Assembly (NCBI GenBank): GCA_001464935.1
Contig: LNEL01000059.1
Span: 175,084-239,083 of the forward strand
DNA from: Gammaproteobacteria bacterium Ga0077536
GTDB lineage: Bacteria; Pseudomonadota; Gammaproteobacteria; Ga0077536
Length of the DNA stretch: 64,000 nt
Direction: 5' to 3'
Within the stretch, counting starts at the first letter, position 1. Each line of letters begins with the position of its first letter. The translations under genes were made by a program, and so were the position numbers. Below, in pieces: positions 25,552 to 34,740 of the stretch. The notes beneath the pieces were generated by a model. It did no database searches and was not told the DNA's origin. It saw nothing but the letters and a program-made list of their open reading frames with translations.

Positions 25552-25850
25552 CGGGTGCTATACGCACCAGGCAGGGATTTCGTTACAGTCGGCGGAACCG
25601 GGCTGGCTCGACAGTGGCCGTCACGCCGGCGTCCGGTGTCAGGACAGCGCCCGGCGCGGCAGTGCACCGAGAAGGGCAACCGGGACCCCCACTTGCCGAT
25701 ACCCAGCGCGCCCGTCCCGGCCTTCCGTCCGCCTCCCGTCTGTCCTGTGTGACGCGCCCGACGGTACCGCGCACGTCAGCGCCTGGCCCGATTGCCGGCG
25801 TTGCTGCGCTGTGCTTCCATGCGACGACCAGATCCCGGGAGAGGCCAGCC

Positions 25851-27846
25851 ATGACACGGCAGATCAAGACCAATTGCCCCCGGGATTGCTATGACGGCTG
25901 CGGCATCGTCGTCGAGGTGCGCGATCACGGCCGTCACCGTGTGCTGGGCGATCCGGATCATCCCGTGTCACGCGGCAAGCTGTGCAGCAAATGCGCGGTG
26001 GCCTACAACGGCGTCTGGCAGGATCCCGGGGCACGTCTGCAGTTTCCACTGAAGCGCGTCGGTGCCAAAGGGGGCACGGCGTTCGTCCGCATCTCCTGGG
26101 CGGAGGCGCTCGACACCGTGGCCGCGCGCATGCAGGACGCGATGGCCAGCCACGGGCCGCAGTCGATCCTGCACACCCACTACTCGGGCACCCTGTCCCT
26201 GCTCGGCTTCCTGTTTCCGAATCGGCTGTTCAACTTCCTCGGCGCCTCCGAAGTCGACCCGGACAGCATCTGCAATGCCGCCGGCCACGTGGCGTGGAGT
26301 CTGCTCTATGGCAGTTCGATCCAGGGATTCGACCCCCGTACGGCGCGCGACACGCACTGCATCCTGGTGTGGGGCGCGAATCCGTCGCACTCGGCACCGC
26401 ATGCGCACGAGCATTGGCTGAACGAAACGCTGGGCAAGGTCATCGTGGTCGATCCGCTGCGCACGGAGACGGCCGCGGCGGCCGACCTGCATCTGCAGCC
26501 GAGGCCCGGCACCGATGCCGCCCTGGCCTTCGGCCTGCTGCATTGCCTGCGCCTCATGGGTCACTTCGATGACGCCTACATCGCCGCCCATACCGTGGGT
26601 TACGACGAGATCGCAGCCGACATCGATCGCGCCACACCGGCATGGACCGAAGCGCAGACCGGCGTGCCGGCCGCTGACCTCCACACGGCGGCTGCGATTT
26701 ACGGCGCGGGCCCGTCGCTGCTGTGGTGTGGTCAGGGCCTGCAGCGCCAGGCGACCGGCGGCAATGTCATGCGTGCGATCGGCCTGCTGCCGGCGCTCAC
26801 CGGCAACATCGGCAAACCGGGCGCGGGCTTCTGTTACCTGAACATCACGCCGGTGTTCGCCGGCATCGATCTCGCGTGGCTCGGCGGTGCGGCGCTCGCC
26901 CCGCGCGAGATCACCAAGGTCAGCCACATGGAACTCGCAGCGCGCCTCGAACGGCCGGACGAGTTCAAGGTATTCTTTTCATGGAATACGAACCCGCTCG
27001 CGTCCGCGCCCGAGCAGGCACGCCTGCGCGCCGCGCTGCAACGTCCGGATTTGTTCATGGTGGTGTCGGATCTGTTCATGACCGACAGCGCGCGCTTTGC
27101 CGACATCGTGCTGCCGGCGGCAAGTTTCCTCGAATACGACGACCTCACGTTCAGCTACTTTCATCTGATCATGGGCGCGCAGGCGAAGGTCGGCGAACCA
27201 CTCGGCGAATCGCTGCCCAATGCGGAAATCTTCCGTCGCCTGGCCACCGCGCTCGGTTTGCGCGAGCCGGCGCTGCACGAGCCGGATCGCGCACTGCTGG
27301 ATGCCATGATGGCGCAGATGAACACGGGTTATGATTTCGACGAACTGAAGCGGCGCGGCCACTTCACGCTTGGCGACAGTGCGGCGCCGTGGTACGCCGA
27401 TCAGGTCTTCGAAACCCCCAGCGGCCGCATCGAGATCGCCTCAGCGCAGGCAGAAGTCATGGGCCTGCCGCGCACCCCCCAACCGTGGGCCGACGTGCCG
27501 CCGCCCGACGGCCAGTTCCGCTTCCTCACGCCGGCGTCGAAGTGGCGCATGAACGACTCCTACGCCAACGATCCCCACATTGTCGAACGCAGTGGCCCGG
27601 CGGCCCTGCACGTGAATCCGCGCGACGCGTCGCGCATCGGCGTGCGCGACGGCGAGCCACCTGCAGTTGATCGCGCGTATCGACGACAACGTCCAGCCCG
27701 GGACCGTGCTGTCGTACAAGGGCCGCTGGCCGACGCTGGAAGGCACGCAGATGAACGTGAACTTCGTGCACAACGCCCGCAGCGCCGACATGGGCGCCAG
27801 CACCAGCGTCCACTCCACGCTGGTCAGCGTGGCCCGCGTGATTTGA
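25851..27846 (+). pseudogene. Mo-bisPGD oxidoreductase, frameshifted near the 3' end
   Basis: A cytosolic molybdopterin oxidoreductase of about 664 residues with an N-terminal 4Fe-4S motif (C9, C13, C17, C45) and no Tat signal. Typical segments follow: LFNFLGASEVDPDSICNAAGH, WGANPSHSAPHAH, VVDPLRTETA and NTNPLASAPEQ. GGGAGAGG precedes the ATG at 25851. After VRDGE, at 27652-27658, the frame must shift by one base to continue into the expected end (HLQLIARIDDNVQPGTVLSYKGRW...VARVI, stop 27844-27846). Removing one C at 27655-27657 restores it. Read without repair, the protein ends in an unrelated Arg-rich tail at 27875. This is either a young pseudogene or a sequence error. The substrate is unknown. 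Confidence 0.8.
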
Positions 27847-27895
27847 GGTTCGCGCGGGTCGACTGTCGCTCGTGATCCGGCACTGATGTTCGCGG

Positions 27896-28819
27896 TCACC
27901 CCCGCGCCGGGGAAGGGCCTGTGCGACGACAGCGAGCGAGCAGCGCAAGACCGGGCAGTAACAACCAGCAGGCTGCCGGCAGCGGGACCGCACTGGGCCG
28001 CACATAGTCGTAGCCGCTCGTTCCCTGGAGCGTGACGTTCAGGGGATCCGCCGCGGAAAAGTACAGGTACGCCGAATTGCCGTAATTGGAGCTCGCCGCA
28101 CGCCCGTTCGCGATGTCCGCCGCTGTCCAGGGAAAGCCGCGCACACCGGTATTCGCCTGCAAGAAGTATTCGATGTCCAGCAGGCTTCCGACTTCTGCGG
28201 TGAACTGGCCCGCGATGCTCGCAAGGCTTGCGAGGTCGTCTGACGAACCATTGGTGCTGCCGAACAGCAGGGCGAGGCCGGGGATTCCTGCCTTTCGCCC
28301 TCGCACATCAAGCCCGACTCGCCCCCTGCCGTGGCCGGTGATATCGAGACCGGCATTCAGCGTGACCAGCGTGCCAGGCGCCAGCGTCGAAGAGGTCACT
28401 CTGATTTGGTCCCGCACCAACACGCGAGCGACGCCACTGATATTGCCGGAACCGCCGCCAGCGCCGGTCAACTGGACGTCGACGTCGGCGTGCAGGGAAC
28501 CCGGCAGCGCCTGTGCGCGTGCCGTTCCCTGATGCACGTAGTTGGGGACTGACGAAACATTGAACGGCGCGAAATTCTCGAAAAAGACGCTCGACGACAC
28601 GGAGACCCCGTCTTGATCGCCGATCAGGAGTGGCACGTCGTCCAGGGCGTCCCGGTCGCAATCAGGGCTGCTCGGACAGCCGAACTGCGTGGCCCCGGCA
28701 TTCCGCTCGAAGAGCCCGTTGACCTCTGTGGAGACGAATGCAGTGGCCGCGGACGCCGCGCCGGCAGCAGTCGTCAGGAACACAGCGCAGGCCAGAGACA
28801 GTGACAAGGGAGTTTTCAT
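27896..28819 (-). CDS. exosortase-type surface protein (VPLPA C-terminal signal)
   Basis: A 307-residue secreted protein: signal peptide MKTPLSLSLACAVFLTTAAGAASA, a beta-rich Gly/Ser/Asn body, and a C-terminal sorting signal AVPLPAACWLLLPGLALLARCRR (motif, hydrophobic helix, Arg cluster). Such tails are processed by exosortase and found in biofilm/exopolysaccharide-associated proteins. The start at 28819 begins the signal peptide; the frame upstream is ignored. It shares a NSAYLY..A.DPL.VTL pattern with the damaged gene at 47147-48120, so the two are paralogues. Confidence 0.78.
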   Translation of the reverse strand: MKTPLSLSLACAVFLTTAAGAASAATAFVSTEVNGLFERNAGATQFGCPSSPDCDRDALDDVPLLIGDQDGVSVSSSVFFENFAPFNVSSVPNYVHQGTARAQALPGSLHADVDVQLTGAGGGSGNISGVARVLVRDQIRVTSSTLAPGTLVTLNAGLDITGHGRGRVGLDVRGRKAGIPGLALLFGSTNGSSDDLASLASIAGQFTAEVGSLLDIEYFLQANTGVRGFPWTAADIANGRAASSNYGNSAYLYFSAADPLNVTLQGTSGYDYVRPSAVPLPAACWLLLPGLALLARCRRTGPSPARG

Positions 28820-29169
28820 GGATTCCGTCCTGCGTTGTGATGACCAGTGCGCCGCGCGGTGGTGGTGACGCGAACGCGCTGCCGACATGCCTGACGCCGG
28901 ACCCAGGACGTGCCTGTCGGCGACTGCCGCTCGATGGCGCGCGGCTCGAAATGATCGGCCGCGCGTGGACGGGACGTTACAGAGGGGAGAGTCCGCTGCG
29001 CATCCCTGTGCGGACAGGGATTGTGGTCAAAATGCGCTGTATGACCGTCATGCTCGGGCGTGCACCGGTTGCGGCGGCCAGCAGGTGGAACGCGCTGGGC
29101 GGCACCGGCAGGCCAGCCCGGCGCACGTCCGAGCTGTCCATGCTGGACTCTGCAGGGTAGAAACCTGTG
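28820..29169. other. intergenic, no gene recognised
   Basis: The gap between the surface-protein start and the 3' end of the LuxR gene. A minus-strand frame near 29080-29130 encodes GLPVPPSAFHLLAAATG, which faintly resembles a sorting tail, but there is no attached secreted domain. The surface-protein promoter should lie near 28830-28950. Confidence 0.5.
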
Positions 29170-30255
29170 TTATCGGGCGGTTCCGTCGTCGAATCGCTCC
29201 ACCGACAAGCTGCTGATCAGCGCCTGGCGGCTATGGATTCCGAGCCTGGCGTAGAGCGCCTGCACGTACTCGTTGACGGTTGACGGCCGCAGGCCGAGCC
29301 GCTGCGCGATTTCGGCCTGGGTCAGCCCTTTGAGCAGGCATTCGCAGACTTCCCGCTGTCGCGGCGAGAGCTGCAGCCGATGCAACCGGCGGCACAGGAC
29401 CAGCGCGCTGACCTCCACCCTTTCAATCACGATTCGGAATTGCGCCGTGGCACCTGCCGCCCCATACATGCGCGCTGCGCGCAGCTCGAAGGAGCCCCAA
29501 CCATTCCGGATGCGCAGGGACGGTGGCACTGACGCCTGATTGCCTTCAATCGCGAGGAGTTGCCCGACGAGGGTGGCAATCGCCTGATGATGCACCATGG
29601 CCTTGGAGACGATGTCGGTGGTGACGAGATCGTCATGCGCCAGCATCCACAGATAGCGAAGGCCCAGCGCGTCCGCACACTGGAGCGCGCCGTGCTGATC
29701 GACCATCACCACGGCCACCTCGCGCGCGTCGGCACCTGGGGCGTGGTCGACCTCCGGCTGCGCCGCCAGCGCGTGCGCGAGGTAAGGGATCAGCCGCGCC
29801 AGCAGGGCGCATTCGTCCGCTTGAAAAGGGTGGCCCTGCGGGCGGGCGAGCACCACGTTGCCGAAGACACGCCGGCCATCGCCGATCGTGGCATCCAGTT
29901 GGTGATAGGCCCCGACTCGTCGTTCGATTTCGTTGTAATAGCGCGAGTGATAGAAATCCGGCGTCTGATACGGCAGGTAGTAGCCGACGCCGGGACCGCG
30001 CTGCAGACACGCCTGCACGGAGGGCCAGTAGCTCATCCGGCCGTCGAAATCGGCGAAGTACGGCGCGAAGAACGGGTAGAGGTCCGGATTCTCGCAGTAG
30101 CCGTTGGTGATGCGCAGTCGTGCGTCGGCGAAGCCGAAGCGATTGAATGAAGAAGGCACCAGCTCGTGCAACGACTCCAGCAGCGCGACCACTGCCGACT
30201 GCGGCGGCAATCCGAGACAGGCCAGGCGTCGAAAGTGGGTCAATTGACGTTGCAT
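29170..30255 (-). CDS. LuxR-family transcriptional regulator
   Basis: A 361-residue regulator with a C-terminal LuxR/GerE helix-turn-helix (LSPRQREVCECLLKGLTQAEIAQRLGLRPSTVNEYVQALY) at about residues 297-340. The roughly 290-residue N-terminal part is not an obvious receiver or autoinducer domain; it may be a GAF/PAS-like sensor. No partner kinase or synthase is nearby, so it is an orphan regulator. Its own promoter region carries a degenerate GGTGGTTGTCCC motif and a long palindromic repeat. Confidence 0.85.
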   Translation of the reverse strand: MQRQLTHFRRLACLGLPPQSAVVALLESLHELVPSSFNRFGFADARLRITNGYCENPDLYPFFAPYFADFDGRMSYWPSVQACLQRGPGVGYYLPYQTPDFYHSRYYNEIERRVGAYHQLDATIGDGRRVFGNVVLARPQGHPFQADECALLARLIPYLAHALAAQPEVDHAPGADAREVAVVMVDQHGALQCADALGLRYLWMLAHDDLVTTDIVSKAMVHHQAIATLVGQLLAIEGNQASVPPSLRIRNGWGSFELRAARMYGAAGATAQFRIVIERVEVSALVLCRRLHRLQLSPRQREVCECLLKGLTQAEIAQRLGLRPSTVNEYVQALYARLGIHSRQALISSLSVERFDDGTAR

Positions 30256-30824
30256 AGCCTGCCCATGCCTGCCGGCGTGAAAGACTGCGCGAAGCGCACG
30301 TACATCGGGCTGATGCCCTGCACATACTCCGCGGTTCTCGGCATCAGGATACAGGACGCAAGTCGGGGACCGCTGTCAGCCGCTGCGATGACATGGAAAC
30401 TCGCGCCCACTCACGCTCGCCGGCTGCAGTACGGCAGTTGCTTCGAACGGTGGTTGTCCCAATCCTCGCACGTTCACGAGCCGGTAGAAATGCATGGCTG
30501 CCTGGCGTCCGTGGCAGGGGGGCAGTCTGCGGCCGGTCCGACGAAAACCCGCCGATGCCGGGCTTCCGCGTCAGCACGACGGACATCAGGGACCAGCCTC
30601 GCGCGGCCTCACGAAAGCTCAATGTCACCCGGGTGCACCGCAGTGGAACCCGGGATCTGCGGACTCTGTCGGGCCGCTCCCGGGTTTCGCGCTGCGCGCT
30701 ACACCCTGGCTACATGCGCGCGCCGGACAGGCACGTTCACCGCAACGTTTGCGATGAGCGGGGGGGCGTCCGGGTTCGTTGCGAGTGTTCGATAGTGGCG
30801 ATCAGCTGTTCAAACCCGCCGGGC
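30256..30824. other. intergenic region with dispersed repeats
   Basis: No gene is seen. A degenerate GGTGGTTGTCCC lies at 30449-30460, and one copy of the 135-base palindromic repeat occupies 30605-30741. The rest is not recognised. Confidence 0.6.
30605..30741. repeat. 135-bp palindromic repeat, copy 1
   Basis: About 80% identical over its length to 51215-51349, beginning GGCCTCACGAAAGCTC and sharing CCCGGGATCTGCG, GCTCCCGGGTT and CGCGCTGCGCGCTACACCC. Each copy is a long imperfect palindrome: CCCGGGTGCA.CGCAG.GGAA.CCGGG pairs with the complement of its second half. It resembles the TAGCCCGGGTG...CCCGGG class of intergenic repeats in GC-rich proteobacteria. Confidence 0.75.
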
Positions 30825-31265
30825 TCAGCGATCGAACTTGAAAAAGTAGTAGGCGAAGATCGCAGCCGTCACAACAAAAAAGAGTGTGAACAGATTGCCG
30901 AGCAGCGGGCGCTCTTCGAGATTGAAGCGCACGAAACACACCTTGTCGCGGTCCCAGCACCACAACTCCCCGAGCACGACGCGCGTGATCACCGGGACGA
31001 CGGTGAAGAAGAACGGCACGAGCAACAGGCTGCCGAGCAGGGAGATCGGGTGATACAGCGTCTTGATGCCGACCATGATGCCGCTCAGCGCCAGGCCATG
31101 GAAGATGACATCCGACATGCCAGTCCGGGGCGACGACGAGGCGACCGCTGGCCGGCTCGGCGGCGCCGCCTGAACCTTGTGGTAAGCGACCCCGCAGTGC
31201 GGGCACTGCCAGTCCGGCACACGCGTCCCTGCCGGTCTGGACTTGTCGCATTTCGGGCAACGCAT
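30825..31265 (-). CDS. zinc-ribbon membrane protein
   Basis: A 146-residue protein beginning with a two-Cys-pair zinc ribbon (MRCPKCDKS...WQCPHCGVAY), a Pro/Ser-rich linker, and three hydrophobic segments (about residues 53-68, 74-95 and 122-141) ending in KFDR. No specific family is recognised; N-terminal zinc ribbons joined to membrane anchors are common in small proteobacterial proteins. It is a single-gene unit. Confidence 0.65.
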   Translation of the reverse strand: MRCPKCDKSRPAGTRVPDWQCPHCGVAYHKVQAAPPSRPAVASSSPRTGMSDVIFHGLALSGIMVGIKTLYHPISLLGSLLLVPFFFTVVPVITRVVLGELWCWDRDKVCFVRFNLEERPLLGNLFTLFFVVTAAIFAYYFFKFDR

Positions 31266-31624
31266 GGCATGGGTCCATCGTTGAAGACAAAGACTTGTTC
31301 GGCACGTGGCCTGCTTCCTTGAGCGAGGTCGCGATCAGGGGCCCGCAGGGCACGTGTCGGGTGACCACCGAAGTACCTGTCCGCCACACGCCCGTCGGTT
31401 GAGCCGCACGCCCCGGCGTTGCCACGCACAGTCCCCGGCCACGATGCGCAAGAGCTTTCACGGGAGGGCAGCCGGATGTTTTCTCAGCCACGGCGCGCCG
31501 CAGCGCGAGCGTCCCGCCTTCGCCCTTCACAGCTGTCGGGATTACGCAGGCGGCGGCACAGCGGCCGCGGCCAGGAGCGGGTGTCGCGGCTCTCTCTTTC
31601 GGCTCTCACTTTGATGCTTCCGAT
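31266..31624. other. intergenic, nothing recognised
   Basis: Short open frames on both strands encode no recognisable protein and no member of the repeat families is present. The promoter for the zinc-ribbon gene probably lies at its left end. Confidence 0.5.
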
Positions 31625-32542
31625 CTAGAACGGGAACGTACACTCGAGCCAGAACAGGTCGCCCTGGAAGGAGTTCTCGCTCACCAGTTCACGATGCCAC
31701 TGCGCCACGACGGCGGCAGCCGGGCTGAGCCAGTAGACCAGCTTCGGGCCGATGGCGAACTTCTCCGTCCGACCGCCACCGGGCACTTTGACGTCTCTCA
31801 CCTCGTCGTCGGCCAGTCCGTCCGTGTAGTAGCCGCTGAAGCCGACATCCCAGTGCTGGTCCGCGAACGCCTTGTACCCCACGCCGAAGGTGAGGCTGGC
31901 CTGCGGACCGGACTGATAGTCCGTTTTCTCGTTCTCGTCCTTGAACTCCACCGCCGCGTTCAAGGACACGTCCAGGCGTGCGTTCGGGTTCCAGCTCAAG
32001 GCGCCCTGATACGTCAGCGCCTTGTAGTTGACGTTGCTGTTGGCAGGCCGGTCCGGACGATAGCTGCCGAGCGGCAGATAGAGCAGCGGTCCGTGGAAGA
32101 CGGTCCACGCGCCGAAGGTTTTGCTGAGGTAGAGCGGCTCGATGCCGATCAGCGTGGGGCCGATGTCATCGTCGTCACCACCAGGGACCGCCACCCTGGC
32201 ATAGAGGCCCTCGGCGAGACCGCCGCTGGTCATCTTCCAGCCGAAGAAAGTCGATTTCCAGGTGTGCAGCAAGCGCGGCGCAACGGCGAAGACGTCCACG
32301 CTCACACCCGGCACCCTGTCGCCGTCGCCATCCCGCACGCTGTCACCTTTGATGTAAAGCGCATAGCCGAAGAAGGATGTGGTGCCCGGCGCCGGGACGA
32401 ACGCGGCGTAGGTGGTCTGCGCACCGTACGGAAAATTCGACAAGCCTCCCTCGGCCGCGTGCGCAGGTGAGTGAATCGGCACCCAACATGTCCCCGCCAT
32501 GCCAGTGAGGCAGGCACACAGGTTTCGAGTGGACAGCAGCAC
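31625..32542 (-). CDS. outer-membrane transporter-like beta-barrel
   Basis: A 305-residue protein with a GTG start fixed by GGGAGGG six bases upstream. It has a signal peptide (to about residue 29, ending AHA) and a body of alternating beta strands ending in a terminal Phe (LECTFPF), typical of outer-membrane barrels. The SphA/MetA-pathway phenol-degradation transporter family (PF13557) is the best match by pattern: LSNFPYGAQTTYAAFVPAPG at the N-terminus, GVGYKAFADQHWDVGFSGYY near the end. It probably helps uptake of a hydrophobic compound; no catabolic gene is adjacent. Confidence 0.7.
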   Translation of the reverse strand: MLLSTRNLCACLTGMAGTCWVPIHSPAHAAEGGLSNFPYGAQTTYAAFVPAPGTTSFFGYALYIKGDSVRDGDGDRVPGVSVDVFAVAPRLLHTWKSTFFGWKMTSGGLAEGLYARVAVPGGDDDDIGPTLIGIEPLYLSKTFGAWTVFHGPLLYLPLGSYRPDRPANSNVNYKALTYQGALSWNPNARLDVSLNAAVEFKDENEKTDYQSGPQASLTFGVGYKAFADQHWDVGFSGYYTDGLADDEVRDVKVPGGGRTEKFAIGPKLVYWLSPAAAVVAQWHRELVSENSFQGDLFWLECTFPF

Positions 32543-32725
32543 GTTGAACCCTCCCCCGGAATTGCTTGTCTTTTCGTGTCCCGGCCAGTGCCCGGAAACG
32601 TCCATCGCACCCCTTCAGTCCCATGCGCGTGCGTCGACACGCAGCGCATCAGTGAAGATCGATTGATGGCACACGCGTCAGCACGGCGGCTGGTTCGTGC
32701 GTCCGTGCTGTGATGCCTTGCTGCA

Positions 32726-33445
32726 TCACGCAGCACCAAGCAAGCTGCAGAGTTCATCGAAGCCATCGACGACGAAATCGTGATGGGCACTCGGCGCCGG
32801 ATCCGGGGGCCCGGCCGGCCCCCACTCGTCGGGCCGGCGCACGAACGCCGTCTTGAACCCGACCGCCTTCGCGGCATCGAGATCGAAGTTGTGGCAGGCG
32901 ACCATCAGGCACTGTGCAGGCGCCAGTTGCAGATGGCGGGCCGCCGTACGGTAGGCTTCGGGCAGAATCTTGTACTTGCCGATGCCTTCGCAGGACAGTA
33001 CGGCATCCCACACGAGTCCATTGCGACGCGCGGTATCGATGACAATGCGATAACTGAGCAGGGTGAACGACACGCAGAGATAGCGTTCACGCAGCTTCGG
33101 CAGTGCGGCCGGAAAATCGGGCCAGCACGCGAGCCCATGGATCGCATCCCACCAGACCGTGCGCCGCTCGTCGGTGGTGAACGCCTCGAGGCCGTGGGCC
33201 GTGAGCGTCTCGTCGAGCGCCATCCGGTGGGCATCGTCGAAATTGATCGTCGGTGGTGAGTGTTCACCCAGATTCACCACCTTCGCCAACGAGCGCCGGC
33301 GCATGTCGTTCGCCAGTGCGTGCCAGTCGCGTTCAACGGCGTGGGCAGCGCCGAGTGTCCGCAATGCGTCGACGAAGCCGGTGTGCCAGTCGAGTATCGT
33401 GCCGCCCGTGTCGAAGGTCAGCGCCTTGATGTCTGTCGTCGCCAT
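32726..33445 (-). CDS. haloacid dehalogenase type II-like hydrolase
   Basis: A 239-residue HAD-superfamily protein. Motif I is LTFDTGGTILDWHTGF, with the nucleophilic Asp; the cap region follows; the motif III Lys is in GIGKYKILPEAYRTA; motif IV is ACHNFDLDAAKAVGFKTAFVRRPDEWG. The layout matches the 2-haloacid dehalogenase type II family, although the usual second-position residues after the nucleophile are replaced by TGG. GGGAG precedes the ATG at 33445, which removes a longer upstream frame. Confidence 0.8.
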   Translation of the reverse strand: MATTDIKALTFDTGGTILDWHTGFVDALRTLGAAHAVERDWHALANDMRRRSLAKVVNLGEHSPPTINFDDAHRMALDETLTAHGLEAFTTDERRTVWWDAIHGLACWPDFPAALPKLRERYLCVSFTLLSYRIVIDTARRNGLVWDAVLSCEGIGKYKILPEAYRTAARHLQLAPAQCLMVACHNFDLDAAKAVGFKTAFVRRPDEWGPAGPPDPAPSAHHDFVVDGFDELCSLLGAA

Positions 33446-33493
33446 GTCGAACTCCCATGCTGCGCTGGCGGATACGTGTGATGCACAAGATAC

Positions 33494-33555
33494 GGGGACA
33501 TCCGGATTCTGTCGCATGCTGCGGCGTATTCGGAAGCCGATTGGTGGATGTCCCC
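33494..33555. repeat. variant GGGGACATCC/GGATGTCCCC inverted pair
   Basis: GGGGACATCC (33494-33503) and GGATGTCCCC (33546-33555) form a perfect 10-bp inverted repeat around 42 bases. It has the size and layout of the GGTGGGTGTCCC elements with one changed base, and lies between two divergent genes. Confidence 0.65.
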
Positions 33556-33679
33556 GTGCCCCGGCGGACCCTTCCCCGGCGCGGACAATTGCGCGGCCGC
33601 TGCGGGATGGCGCAGGATTCGACTACACGGTGCACCCGCGCTTTCCGCGGCCACCTGAACCGCGGCAGCGGAGGACGAC

Positions 33680-34405
33680 ATGAAACGCGAGGTATGTGCC
33701 ATCGTCGGTGGCGGTGAGGGACTCGGACGTGCGCTGGCTGCGGCGTTCGCGCGAAATGGCTGCGACGTGGCGCTGGTGTCACGCACGCCTGCCGGCAGCG
33801 CGGCGGCGTTGGCTGCGGCCGAGGCAGCAGGCGCGCGCGTGGCGTTCGAGCGCGCCGATGCGACACACCCTGCAGCACTCGAAGCAGCGCTTGGGCAACT
33901 CGCGCATCGCCTCGGCGCGATCGATGTCCTGATCTACAACGCACGCGGAGGCTATGAATCGCACCGCCCGCTCGACCTGACATATGCTCAGCTGGAAGAC
34001 ATCTTTCGGCTCGAGGTCCTGGGCGCCTTCGCTGCAGCCAAAGCGGTGATGCCCGGCATGCTCGCCCGCGGACGGGGTACGGTGCTGTTCTCCAGCGCGA
34101 CCGCGGCCTTCCGGGGCTCAGCCGACAACATGCTCTTCGCCATCGGCAAGTTCGGCTTGCGCGGATTGTCCCAAAGCCTCGCCAAGGCTTACGCGCGCGA
34201 CGGCATCCATGTCGCGCACATGCGGCTGGATTGCAATCTCGATGTCCCGCTGGTGCGGGAGTACATGGGCGAGGCCTACAGTCCGGATGACTGCTCCAAT
34301 ACTGACGATGTCGCACAAACCTACTGGTGGGTGCATCGCCAGCCTCGTTCCGCCTGGAGCAATGAAGTTGAGCTGCGCCCGTTCACCGAGCGATGGACGT
34401 ACTAG
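33680..34405 (+). CDS. SDR-family protein with Phe in place of the catalytic Tyr
   Basis: A 241-residue short-chain dehydrogenase/reductase fold protein. The cofactor motif GGGEGLG (residues 10-16), NARGG and the Ser of LFSSATA (S139) are present, but the YxxxK motif reads F153-A-I-G-K157. Loss of the catalytic Tyr suggests either an altered mechanism or a non-catalytic role; a subgroup of SDRs with FxxxK followed by FGLRGL is known to me. GGAGGA precedes the ATG. It is a single-gene unit. Confidence 0.78.
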   Translation: MKREVCAIVGGGEGLGRALAAAFARNGCDVALVSRTPAGSAAALAAAEAAGARVAFERADATHPAALEAALGQLAHRLGAIDVLIYNARGGYESHRPLDLTYAQLEDIFRLEVLGAFAAAKAVMPGMLARGRGTVLFSSATAAFRGSADNMLFAIGKFGLRGLSQSLAKAYARDGIHVAHMRLDCNLDVPLVREYMGEAYSPDDCSNTDDVAQTYWWVHRQPRSAWSNEVELRPFTERWTY

Positions 34406-34740
34406 CCGCGACCAATGACGGTTGGACATGAGCCGGGACACCCGCTATTCGGCGCACCGCGCCGGAGGAAGGGCCCGCCAGCCCGACGCGCGATAGTGCA
34501 CCTCGCTCACGTGTCGTGCTGAGACGCGCCGTTCAACCCGGTCGGTGTCGCGGCGTGTCGGTGCCGGTCGCCGCGTCAGTGGCAAGGTCAGGCGCCCGTC
34601 CGCAGCGTCGGGTGCCGGGCGGCAAGGCAGGCGTGCATCGCTGCCGCGTTGCACCGGCCTGCTAAGATCCGGCAGGCCTCAGCTGGCACGCAGGCAGTGG
34701 AGCGCAATCGCCGGCCCGTGTCCCCCACGAAGGAAAGCCC
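34406..34740. other. intergenic region with a degenerate repeat copy
   Basis: No gene is seen. GGGACACCCGC, a one-base variant of the dispersed motif, lies at 34435-34445, 30 bases after the SDR stop. The rest should hold the promoter of the DUF2254 gene. Confidence 0.5.

Noticed and set aside
29041..29150. Minus-strand GLPVPPSAFHLLAAATG segment resembling an exosortase tail
   Set aside because: No signal peptide or secreted domain precedes it, there is no Arg cluster and the match is short; it may be a decayed fragment but cannot be supported.
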